Assembly: GCF_032854445.1 (NCBI RefSeq)
Contig: NC_088297.1
Coordinates: 13,499,039-13,563,038 of the forward strand
DNA from: Liolophura sinensis
Taxonomy: Eukaryota; Mollusca; Polyplacophora; Chitonida; Chitonidae
Reading direction: 5' to 3'
Length of the DNA stretch: 64,000 nt
The position numbers were made by a program, and so were the translations under genes. Of the stretch, positions 29,771-39,470 are shown one piece after another. Below the pieces are notes generated by a model. The model searched no databases and had not been told where the DNA came from. It saw only the letters and a list, made by a program, of their open reading frames with translations. Positions within the stretch are counted from its first letter, which is position 1; every line of letters begins with the position of its first letter.

Positions 29771-30764
29771 AGTGTTCACTCTTTGACAGTTAAAAAAAAA
29801 ACAGTGTACTAGCACGTGTTACCAAACAATTGACACTATCTAATATTGGATATGGTAAACTTAAATACAGAAGTAGTAAACTCAGTGTGACTTTTATTTA
29901 TACTGTAGACTTGTTAAGACAGATGTGTAATTTGTGGACACAGTGGATTGTTGTGTAACCCGAGTATCACTCCGTAGCTTCAACGTTATTCGATCTAAAC
30001 ATAGAAGTATGGCCTGAAGGATTTAGAACACAGTAAGGAGACAAGCTCCAGAGAGCACATGGGAGATTTCTTAATACGGGGAAGAGACATATCCAAATAT
30101 CCATGCTTCCTCAGTGGTAATTTTATTGCTCGGTCTCACCTTGTTTTGCTGTTGTTTTAAACGACCACAGCCAGAAATTTGATAGGTTGATAACTAATGT
30201 CATACTACAAAGGCAGGCTTTTTTTTCTCACAGGATTTTTATTTTCTTCATGTTTTAGACCAGAAGATAGTTTGTCATGACCCATACCTGTTTATGTCGT
30301 ACGTTGAAGCACCAGACTGAAAACAGTGGACTGAGCCTCAGGCTAGTATGTTACCGACCTGTTTTTTGAGTAAACTGGACTTTTTGGTTGTGCTTAGTAA
30401 ATATACTCAGAACTCAGGGTTCTCAAGAAAAGGGTCACTTTAAATGTCTCATATTTCTTTGCTATCTTTTTCTCCACCTTGTTTGAGAAAATAAAAATTT
30501 CTGTTGTTTCATGCCTCTTTCATGTATCCTGAATTTTTCAACAGGTTTGCTTGTCAGTTCAGATCTTTTTTTTTTAGGTTTCTAGTCCGATATTATTTTC
30601 ACGTGTAGTTTTTACACTTTTACAATATAGATGCTTTTGATCAATCCCGTCAGCATTACCCTTAAAGTTTGAATAATATCTTTCATTAAAGCAGAACATA
30701 TTTTGAACTGCACAATTCTTTATGTAAGTAACCCCAGACTTGTCCAATTCAAGTTTGCTGATAT

Positions 30765-30990
30765 AATTAGCATGTGGTCAAGTTTGTTTGTTTGATTAGT
30801 ATGGTCGAGTTTGCTGGTCTAATTAGCATGGTCAAGTGTGCTGGCCTGAATAGCATGGCCGAGTTTCCTGGTCTAATTAAATGTATTATGGGCAAGCATA
30901 TCATCAGCTTGCTGATCTTATTTAAGATTTTGGTCAAGGTTGTTGATCTAATTAGCACATGGTTAAATTGTCTGTTTTGGCCAGCCAATT
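30765..30990 (+). repeat. About 27-bp minisatellite, about 8 units
   Basis: Unit of the type CATGGTCAAGTTTGCTGGTC, TAATTAG. The copies vary by several substitutions and indels. Confidence 0.8.
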
Positions 30991-31470
30991 GCTTTTAACA
31001 TTAATATTAAAGCAAATATAGATAAGAGAATATCAATACCGTTTATTTTCACTTTTTTTTCACAATTTTAAATGTGCCACAAAAAATATGAAATATGGTT
31101 GTCTTTTCCGACCAGACCTAAGCGATTTGATGTCACATCACTTTCTTCATTAGAATTTCCCTTACATATCTATAAATTAACAAGGCATTTTCTGTAAAAT
31201 TATGAGCTTTCTCAGCATAATTTTAATGGGTTTTTAGGCTCTCAAAGTAATGTGAAAAAAAAAAAATTGCTTTTGTGGAATTTCTTGGTAAGAAAAAATG
31301 TAAAAAAAAAAAAGACAACACACACAAACAAAAAATAATTAGTTCTGTGCTTAATTTACTTTCATTAGAATCACACATTATTTGTGACCTGATGTACATT
31401 TCAAGGTATGGTTTTGTGAGATTCTAGTTGTGCAATTAACCCTCATCATTTTAGCGTCTGCCAAAGAATT

Positions 31471-31735
31471 AGGGGCCTCTGTGGCTCAGTTGATTAGAGC
31501 GCTAGTACAGCGTGATAACCCAGGAGCCTCTCACCAATGCAGTCGCTGTGAGTTCAAGTCCAGCTCATGCTGGCTTCCTCTCCTGCTATACATGGGAAAG
31601 TCTGCAGCATCCTGCGGATGGTCGTGGGTTTCCCCCAGGCTCTAACCGGTTTCCTCCCACCATAATGCTGGCGGCTGTCGTGAAAGTGAAATATTCTTGA
31701 GTACAGCGTAAAACACCCATCAAATAAATAAATCA
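31471..31735 (+). mobile_element. SINE family A, near-complete
   Basis: GGGGCCTCTGTGGCTCAG head, GAGTTCAAGTCC, and a CAAATAAATAAAT tail are all present. Confidence 0.83.
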
Positions 31736-31849
31736 AAGATCATTAATTAGTCATGAGTAATCAATTAATTTGGAATTACCTGTATGAAGCATGTAATTTA
31801 CACATTACTGTAGGATTAATTTACCTGAAAGGTGCCTGTTCTTTACCCA

Positions 31850-32400
31850 TTAATTTAGGATTACATGTATGATGTATGCACTTTGCACATAGATGCAGGA
31901 TGAAGCATTTTACCTGTATAATGTGCGCACATTATCAAAGGATGAATTTACTTGTATAATGCCTAGACCTCGCACATTATCAAAGGATGAATTTACCTGT
32001 ATAATACCTGTACCTTGAACATCGTATAATGATGAATTTACCTGTGTAATGCCTGTATACCTGGAACATTATCAAATGATGAATTTACCTGTACAATGCC
32101 TCTACCTTGCACATTATCAAAGGATGAACTTACCTGTTTAATGCCTGTACCTTGAACATTATCTTAGGATGAATTTACTTGTACAATACACATTATCAAA
32201 GGATGAATTTACCTGTATAATGCCTGTACTTTACACATTATTAAAGGATGAATTTACCTGTATGGCACATGTATGTTACACATTATCAAAGGAAGAATTT
32301 ACCTGTATGGCACATGTTACACATTATCAAAGGAAGAATTTACCTGTATAATGCCTGTACTTTTCACTTTATCAAAGGATGAATTTATGTGTATAATGCT
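31850..32400 (+). repeat. About 45-bp minisatellite, about 12 units
   Basis: Unit: CACATTATCAAAGGATGAAT, TTACCTGTATAATGCCTGTA, CCTTG. Late units (32230-32350) have a variant middle, GTATGGCACATG. Confidence 0.87.
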
Positions 32401-32609
32401 TGTAATTTATACTATAACAATACTTTGCGTGAGATATTTGGTCATAATATCAGGTTACCCAATGTAATGTTAGGACATGCATATATAGGCCTGTGTAGCC
32501 TGTAATATTTGAGGCAATTTTTATATATTTTGTATTGGTTTGTGTAATATTTGTGAATGATAATATATATATACATCGTTTGTCAGTTACTCTGAAAATT
32601 TAGTGTTAC

Positions 32610-35600
32610 TTGTCTTCTTTGAGGGTGCTGCTTGTACTTTCTGTGGGTGTTGCTTGTCCTTTCTATAGGTGTTACGTCCTTTCTGTGGGTGTTACATGTC
32701 CTTCCTGTAGGCGTTACATGTCCTTTCTGTGGCCATTGCTTGTCCTTTCTGTGGGCATTACATGTCCTTTCAGTAAGTGTTACTTGTCCTTTCTGTGGGC
32801 ATTACGTGTCCTTTCTGTGGCCATTGCTTGTCCTTTCTGTAAGTGCTACTTGTCCTTTCTGTGGGTGTTACATGTCCTTTCTGTGGGCATTACTTGTCCT
32901 TTCTGTAAGTGTTCTTTGACGGTGCTGCTTGTACTTTCTGTGGGTGTTATATATCCTTCCTGTGGGTGTTACATTCCTTCCTGTGGGCGTTACATGTCCT
33001 TTCTGTGGCCATTGCTTGTCCTTTCTGTGGGCATTACATGTCCTTTCAGTAAGTGTTACTTGTCCTTTCTGTGGGTGTTATATGTCCTTCCTGTGGGTGT
33101 TACATGTCCTTCCTGTGGGTGTTACATGTCCTTTCTGTGGCCATTGCTTGTCCTTTCTGTGGGCATTACATGTCCTTTCAGTAAGTGTTACTTGTCCTTT
33201 CTGTGGGCATTACGTGTCCTTTCTGTGGCCATTGCTTGTCCTTTCTGTAAGTGCTACTTGTCCTTTCTGTGGGTGTTACATGTCCTTTCTGTGGGCATTA
33301 CTTGTCCTTTCTGTAAGTGTTCTTTGACGGTGCTGCTTGTACTTTCTGTGGGTGTTATATATCCTTCCTGTGGGTGTTACATTCCTTCCTGTGGGGCGTT
33401 ACATGTCCTTTCTGTGGCCATTGCTTGTCCTTTCTGTGGGCATTACATGTCCTTTCAGTAAGTGTTACTTGTCCTTTCTGTGGGTGTTATATGTCCTTCC
33501 TGTGGGTGTTACATGTCCTTCCTGTGGGTGTTACATGTCCTTTCTGTGGGTGTTGCTTGTCCCTTCTGTGGGTGTTGCATGTCCTTTCAGTAAGTGTTAC
33601 TTGTCCTTTCTGTGGGTGTTATATGTCCTTCCTGTGGGCGTTACTTGTCCTTTCTGTAAGCGTTACTTGTCCTTTCTGTAAGCGTTACTTGCCCTTCCTG
33701 TGGGTGTTACTTGTCCTTTCTGTAGGTGTTACTTGTCCCTTTCTGTGGGTGTTGCTTGTCCTTTCTGTGGGTGTTTGCTTGTCCCTTCTGTGGGTGTTGC
33801 TTGTCCTTTTCTGTAGTGTTACTTGTCCTTTCTGTGGGTGTTGCTTGTCCTTTCTGTGGGCATTGCTTGTCCTTTCTGTAAGTGTTACTTGTCCTTTCTG
33901 TGGGTGTTACATGTCCTTTCTGTAAGCATTACTTGTCCTTTCTGTAAGTGTTACCTGTCCTTTCTGTGGGCGTTACTTGTCCTTTCTGTAAGTGTTACTT
34001 GCCCTTTCTGTGGGTGTAGCATGTCCTTTCTGTAAGCGTTACTTGTCCTTTCTGTGGGTGTTGCTTGTCCTTTCTGTGGGTGTTGCTTTTCCCTTCTGTA
34101 GGTGTTACTTGTCCTTTCTGTGGGTGTTATATGTCCTTCCTGTGGGCGTTACATGTCCTTTCTGTGGGCATTGCTTGTCCTTTCTGTAAGTGTTACTTGT
34201 CCTTTCTGTGGGTGTTACATGTCCTTTCTGTAAGTGTTACTTGCCCTTTCTGTGGGTGTAGCATGTCCTTTCTGTAAGCATTACTTGTCCTTTCTGTAAG
34301 TGTTACCTGTCCTTTCTGTGGGCGTTACTTGTCCCTTTCTGTAAGTGTTACTTGTCCTTTCTGTGGGGCATTACTTGTCCTTTCTGTGGGCGTTACTTGT
34401 CCTTTCTGTGGGCGTTACTTGTCCTTTCTGTAAGTGTTCTTTGAGGGTGCTGCTTGTACTTTCTGTGGGTGTTGCTTGTCCTTTCTGTAAGTGTTACTTG
34501 CCCTTTCTGTGGGTGTAGCATGTCCTTTCTGTAAGCATTACTTGTCCTTTCTGTAAGTGTTACCTGTCCTTTCTGTGGGCGTTACTTGTCCTTTCTGTAA
34601 GTGTTACTTGTCCTTTCTGTGGGCATTACTTGTCCTTTCTGTGGGCGTTACTTGTCCTTTCTGTGGGCGTTACTTGTCCTTTCTGTAAGTGTTACTTGCC
34701 CTTTCTGTGGGCGTTACTTGTCCTTTCTGTAAGCGTTACTTGTCCTTTCTGTGGGTGTAGCATGTCCTTTCTGTGGGTGTTACTTGCCCTTTCTGTGGGT
34801 GTTACTTGTCCTTTCTGTGGGTGTTACTTGCCCTTTCTGTGGGTGTTACTTGTCCTTTCTGTGGGCGTTACTTGTCCTTTCTGTAAGCATTACTTGTCCT
34901 TTCTGTGGGTGTTACTTGCCCTTTGTGTGGGTGTTACTTGTCCTTTCCGTGGGTGTTGCTTGTCCTTTCTGTGGGCATTGCTTGTCCTTTCTGTGGGTGT
35001 TGCTTGTCTTTTCTGTGGGTGTTGCTTGTCCCTTTCTGTGGGTGTTGCTTGCCCTTTCTGTGGGCGTTACTTGTCCTTTCTGTGGGCGTTACTTGTACTT
35101 TCTGTGGGTGTTGCTTGTACTTTCTGTGGGTGTAGCATGTCCTTTCTGTAAGTGTTACTTGTCCTTTCTGTGGGTGTTGCTTGTCGTTTATGGGTGTTGC
35201 TTGTCCTTTCTGTAAGTGTTCCTTGTCCTTTCTGTAAGTGTTCCTTGTCCTTTCTGTGGGCATTGCTTGTCCTTTCTGTAAGTGTTACTTGTCCTTTCTG
35301 TGGGCATTGCTTGTCCTTTCTGTGGGTGTTACTTGTCCTTTCTGTGGGCATTGCTTGTCCTTTCTGTAAGTGTTACTTGTCCTTTCTGTGGGCATTGCTT
35401 GTCCTTTCTGTAAGTGTTACTTGTCCTTTCTGTGGGCATTGCTTGTCCTTTCTGTAAGTGTTCCTTGTCCTTTCTGTGGGCATTGCTTGTCCTTTCTGTA
35501 AGTGTTACTTGTCCTTTCTGTGGGCATTGCTTGTCCTTTCTGTAAGTGTTACTTGTCCTTTTCTGTGGGCATTGCTTGTCCTTTCTGTAAGTGTTACTTG

Positions 35601-35735
35601 TCCTTTCTGTGGGCACTACTTGTCCTTTCTGTGGGCGTTACTTGTCCTTTCTGCAAGTGTTGCTTTGTCCTTTCTGTAAGTGTTACTTGTCCTTTCCGTG
35701 GGTGTTGCTTGTCCTTTCTGTATGCGTTACGAGAG
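32610..35735 (+). repeat. 3.1 kb array of a 22-bp unit, about 140 copies
   Basis: The unit is TTACTTGTCCTTTCTGTGGG then TG or CG, with variants TAAGTG and GGCCAT. A composite block starting TTCTTTGACGGTGCTGCTTG occurs near 32910 and again near 33320, about 400 bases apart, so part of the array has expanded as a higher-order repeat. The unit has no stop codon in any forward frame and 22 is one more than a multiple of three. All three + frames therefore stay open and cycle through the same 22-residue repeat (CPFCGCYLSFLW and continuation). I do not call these frames genes. Confidence 0.95.
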
Positions 35736-35739
35736 CAGA

Positions 35740-36030
35740 GCCCAATGGTCATGTTGGATGACCACAAGAGAGCAAAATAATGAATTTAACTGAACAAACA
35801 TGTCATGGTAAATTTGATTGTTTAAAGTAATGCTCAAGACTTTTTCACTTGCACAATGGTGGACAATTTTATGGGGAGAGGAAACCACCAACCTACTGGC
35901 AAACTTTCCCACGTCACATACAGTTATGCATACCATATTGTGGTGGAAGCTGCCTTAATTCACCCCTGAACAATTTACATTGGAGAAAGTATAGTTTTCA
36001 AAAAAATGAAGAAAGAAATTTTAAAAAAAT
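35740..36030. other. Spacer between the 22-bp array and the fold-back region
   Basis: No gene or repeat family was recognised. Confidence 0.35.
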
Positions 36031-37460
36031 TTTTAGCAGGCAGAAATTAGCACTAGGTCGTTGTTCAAATGTTGAATTTTGTGCTAGCACCACAATTGTT
36101 ATTAGAGTTTCGAATATTGTGCTAGCACCAGATTCGTTGTTCAGATCTCAAATAACATGCTGGAGGTACAGAAGTTAGCAGGGCATTCGTTTTTTCGTTA
36201 TTTGTTTTATTGGTGTTTTACGCCATACTCAAGAATATTTCACTTATATGAGGGTGGCCAGCATTATGCTGTGTGTGAAACCCATGACCATCCACAGGTT
36301 GCTGGCAGCCCTTTCATTAGTTAAATAACAACAACTGTGCTAGCAAGACATTCATTGCCTGATTCTAGAATTATGTGCTGGCAGTACAGTATTTAGTATT
36401 CAACCTGTTTGTTTTAATTCGAATAATGAATATCATGCCAGTAGTGTGCTTTTCTACGGTATGTTGCTGTCACAGTATTCAAAACAAGAAGCTTGCTCGA
36501 AGTTTGTGGCTCAACGTTGTTTGCGATTTGGTTAGACAATAATGTGCCACCCAGAGTGTAAGAAGTTCACACAAATATGGTTCTAGCACATTTTTCGATA
36601 TTCCGGCCTTGATTAACGTTGTTGGCCTAGCATGCCAGAATGTTTTTTGTCATTCGCATCTGAAATAAAATCTTATGGTACATATGGTGCAAACTGGCTT
36701 TTTGGTAATGGGATCTGAAATAGGACATTTTGGTAAATATCACGAATATGGTGCTGGCGAGGTTTTCATAATCTGGGCTTCAGTAACGTGTTGGCTCTAA
36801 TATTGTGATAATACGTTTACAATGTAAATATTTTCGGTAATGTGCTGGCTTGAAAAATGGTGCACCATGTTTTTCATTATTTGGGGCTTCAGTAACATGT
36901 TGGGCTCGAATATTGTGATAATACGTTTTACAATGTAAATATTTTCAGTAATGTGCTGGCTTGAATATGGTGCCACCATGTTTTTCATTATTTGGTGCTT
37001 CAATACCATGCTGGCTCGAATATTGTGCTAGTTCAAGCCAGCATGTTATTGATGCCCTGAATACAGAAAAACATGGTCGTACCATATTCAAGCCAGCATA
37101 TTATCGAAAATATTTACAATGTAAAAAGTATCCATTATTGTTCGAATAACCAGAAATGAATATGAATATGAATTCTACATTGCGACGTGTTGTTCAAATT
37201 CGAATATGATAGCACCATATCAGAGATAGCATCTTACTGGAGGCAGTTCAAATGGTGAACATGATGCTAAATTCTGTACCTCCAGCAGATAATTTATGAT
37301 CCGAAAGTTGACTCTGGTGCTAACACGACATTCGTTACGCAAATAACGGAAAACGAATATGGAGCTAAATTCTATGCTGACAGCATATTATTCGAGGTTC
37401 GAAGGTTCAAATAATGAATATTACACCAGCACGATAACGAGAAACAAATCTGGTGCTAAC
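36030..37460. repeat. Fold-back region centred near 37027
   Basis: The two sides are inverted copies of each other. Near the centre, the arm at about 36925-37021 (TACAATGTAAATATTTTCAG, GCTGGCTTGAATATGGTG, CATGTTTTTC) pairs with 37033-37130 (GAAAAACATGG, ACCATATTCAAGCCAGC, ATATTTACAATGTAAAA). Further out, GCTGGAGGTACAGAAGTTAG (36160s) pairs with CTAAATTCTGTACCTCCAGC (37270s), and GTGCTAGCACCAGATTCG (36120s) pairs with CTGGTGCTAACACGACATTC (37315s). The left inner arm is itself tandemly doubled (about 36790-36905). A decayed SINE (36195-36320) interrupts the left side. Confidence 0.8.
36195..36320 (-). mobile_element. SINE family A, reverse fragment
   Basis: Reversed 3' half (TATTGGTGTTTTACGCCATA to ATCCACAGGTTGCTGGC). 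It sits inside the left side of the fold-back region and has no counterpart on the right side. Confidence 0.7.
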
Positions 37461-37499
37461 TTCCAGTCCTCAAAATTTTTTTTCACATTTGAAGCACAC

Positions 37500-37785
37500 T
37501 TTATGTTTCCTAATAACCCTTCTATTTTATGCATATTTTCCGTCAGTGCAATGGAATATTTGGACAGGACGTCATCGATGGACGTACTGGGAACCAGTTT
37601 ATTGCTCACAATTCATGCTCTCCCCTAAAGTTGTTTTGACAGCTATCACCATTGGCATGATCACAGTAGGCTATTTAATTTCCAGATTGCCCTCGGGGGA
37701 AACCCGCCGTATAAAGCCATTTTTACACCCAAAGAAGAAAGCCAAGAAGCTTTATGGTACTTTTGCATGTCAGGCCACATCCTGA
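37500..37785 (+). repeat. Dispersed repeat D, copy 1, with a protein-like segment
   Basis: Related copies lie at 45555-46000 (+) and 55085-55400 (-). The shared sequence starts near TTTATGCATATTTTCCGTCA and runs through ATGGAATATTTGGACAGGAC to GCTTTATGGTACTTTTGCAT. In one frame it encodes a hydrophobic stretch (KVVLTAITIGMITVGYLIS) followed by a basic IKPFLHPKKKAKK. The upstream MEYLD lies in another frame. A membrane anchor followed by a Lys-rich segment weakly recalls the N-terminus of CISD (mitoNEET-like) proteins, but no CDGSH cluster was found. Confidence 0.5.
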
Positions 37786-39029
37786 ACTCCATATTTATTT
37801 TGCATATCCATTAACCGTGTTTTGTGTCGCCTAGCGATCAAAAGGAAAGCACATTTAACATTTGGCCAAGCCTGTTCCCTCCAGGTTTTTGAGAATGATA
37901 CAAGCAACTTTGGTTTTGACTTTAGACTTGGTTTTAATTACTATTCTTATCACCATCTAAATAAATTAACTGACTATCAAGGGGAGATAACTGCAACTTT
38001 TGAGATTAACTTGTATTATCATCATACATGTACATCAAAAAAACAACAACAACAAAAAGGAGAAAATGACATGATTCAACTGTTAGCCAACCAACCACAA
38101 AATATACACATCACCGGGTACATAAATAATTTAGGATCACAAATAAATATCCTTGGTAAATAGTTATTTGAGTAAACAGCTCTAAAGGATGCTTGTACAG
38201 GTATTACTTCACGGAGAATTGATTGATTGATAAACTTTATCAAGTGAGGTATAAAACTGATGGCAATGGTGAGAGCTCATAATGTAAATCACCTTGTCAG
38301 GTAAGGATAGTACACCAGAAAAAAAATAAACATATGACATTATTAATTTAATCTTTTCAGGTGGTAAATTTGGACAAAGAACCTACCCCATTCTGGCACG
38401 ACGTTATAACACGATATTACAGCAGATTGATGATATTCGACCTCATGCACATCTGGGCTCTTCTCTCACAAAATTGTGAATGTCAAGAAAAGCTGCTTTT
38501 TGAACTGAGGCAGTCAAGCATAGTTTTGTGTTAACTCTCATGTTATTTAGGCAATGTTTTCACATTGTTTTGGCATGAGTTAAACATGCAGATGTCTGCA
38601 GTCTTGATTACGCTAGGACTGGGATATGTCAATATGTTTCACAATATATTTAATGTCATGAATACTGACTGGCACAATCTGGAAACATACGAATGCTGAA
38701 ATAATCAAGCTGGGAATAAGATACTGACTTTGGTGATCAAATGCTGTCATAGACTTGGAGCTGGCAAACTACAAACTACATTAAGAAAAAAAAAAAACAA
38801 CAAAAAAAAAATTTAATACAAGTATTAACAACATTGTCCTTCCTGTAAGGTACTTGTACTCTAGAAACTTATGGCTTACATAATGCAATTTATGGGGTTT
38901 TTTTTGGGACAGTCCACAAAACTATTAAAGATTTCAAAATTTTTCCACTTAAAATTTTAAACCTTCCATAAAGAAAACAATGTTGTGAATGAGTGTGAAA
39001 TACTGTACACTCTATTTGGTCTTCATGCT
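37786..39029. other. Intergenic sequence downstream of squalene synthase
   Basis: Mostly unrecognised. A stretch at 38362-38480 is preceded by CTTTTCAG and open in two frames, so it could be a decayed or real + strand exon, but it matches nothing I recognise. A-rich runs lie at 38785-38812. Confidence 0.35.
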
Positions 39030-39251
39030 GTGCTAAATTCACAGTTTTCGCACTTTTAACACTGTCCAGGTCACTGTGTTCAGTTTTCACACGGTGTCAA
39101 ATTCAATGCATTCAGTTTTCACACGGTGTCAAAATCAATGCATTCAGTTTCCCACTCAATGTATTCAGTTGTCACAGTGTCAAATTCACTGCATTCAGGT
39201 TTCACAATGAGTTGAATCCACTGTATTCAGTTTCTCCTTGGAATGGAATCA
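39030..39251 (-). repeat. About 31-bp tandem repeat beginning at the squalene synthase stop codon
   Basis: On the - strand, units of the type AACTGAATGCATTGAATTTG, ACACCGTGTGAAA, about 7 copies with decay. The unit nearest the gene contains the stop: GACAACTGATTCCATTCC, where the TGA of AACTGA is the stop codon. The array therefore forms the start of the 3' UTR. Confidence 0.7.
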
Positions 39252-39470
39252 GTTGTCAGAGTTATCATTTGAGTAAGAGTAAAGAGTTGCCACGCTGGCC
39301 CAGTACTTCCAGAGTATTGCAGAGACCAGCATAGCGCAGGACACGTACAAAGGGGGGTAAATACTGACAGTGGTGTACGAATGCGACGTCTGCGTCATCT
39401 GGAGGGCCTGGGTGCACACTGATCGCGTCTTTTCGGTCGCACGACCACTACCTGGTATTCTCTTGTTTAT
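39249..39470 (-). CDS. FDFT1: Squalene synthase exon 8 (residues 345-417 and stop)
   Basis: It follows TGTTTCTTAG (read on -). It starts [16 protein letters not shown], corresponding to human YHRIPDSDPSSSKTR, and contains the hydrophobic anchor [19 protein letters not shown]. The stop is TGA at 39251-39249. Confidence 0.93.
   Translation of the reverse strand: MNKRIPGSGRATEKTRSVCTQALQMTQTSHSYTTVSIYPPLYVSCAMLVSAILWKYWASVATLYSYSNDNSDN

Noticed and set aside
29284-29793. 169-codon frame
   Set aside because: Product of the 49-bp array. No homology was recognised.
32610-33461. 283-codon open frame and many overlapping ones to 35780
   Set aside because: They arise because the 22-bp repeat unit has no stop in any forward frame. 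All frames give the same cycling peptide, and there is no domain, start context or splice evidence.
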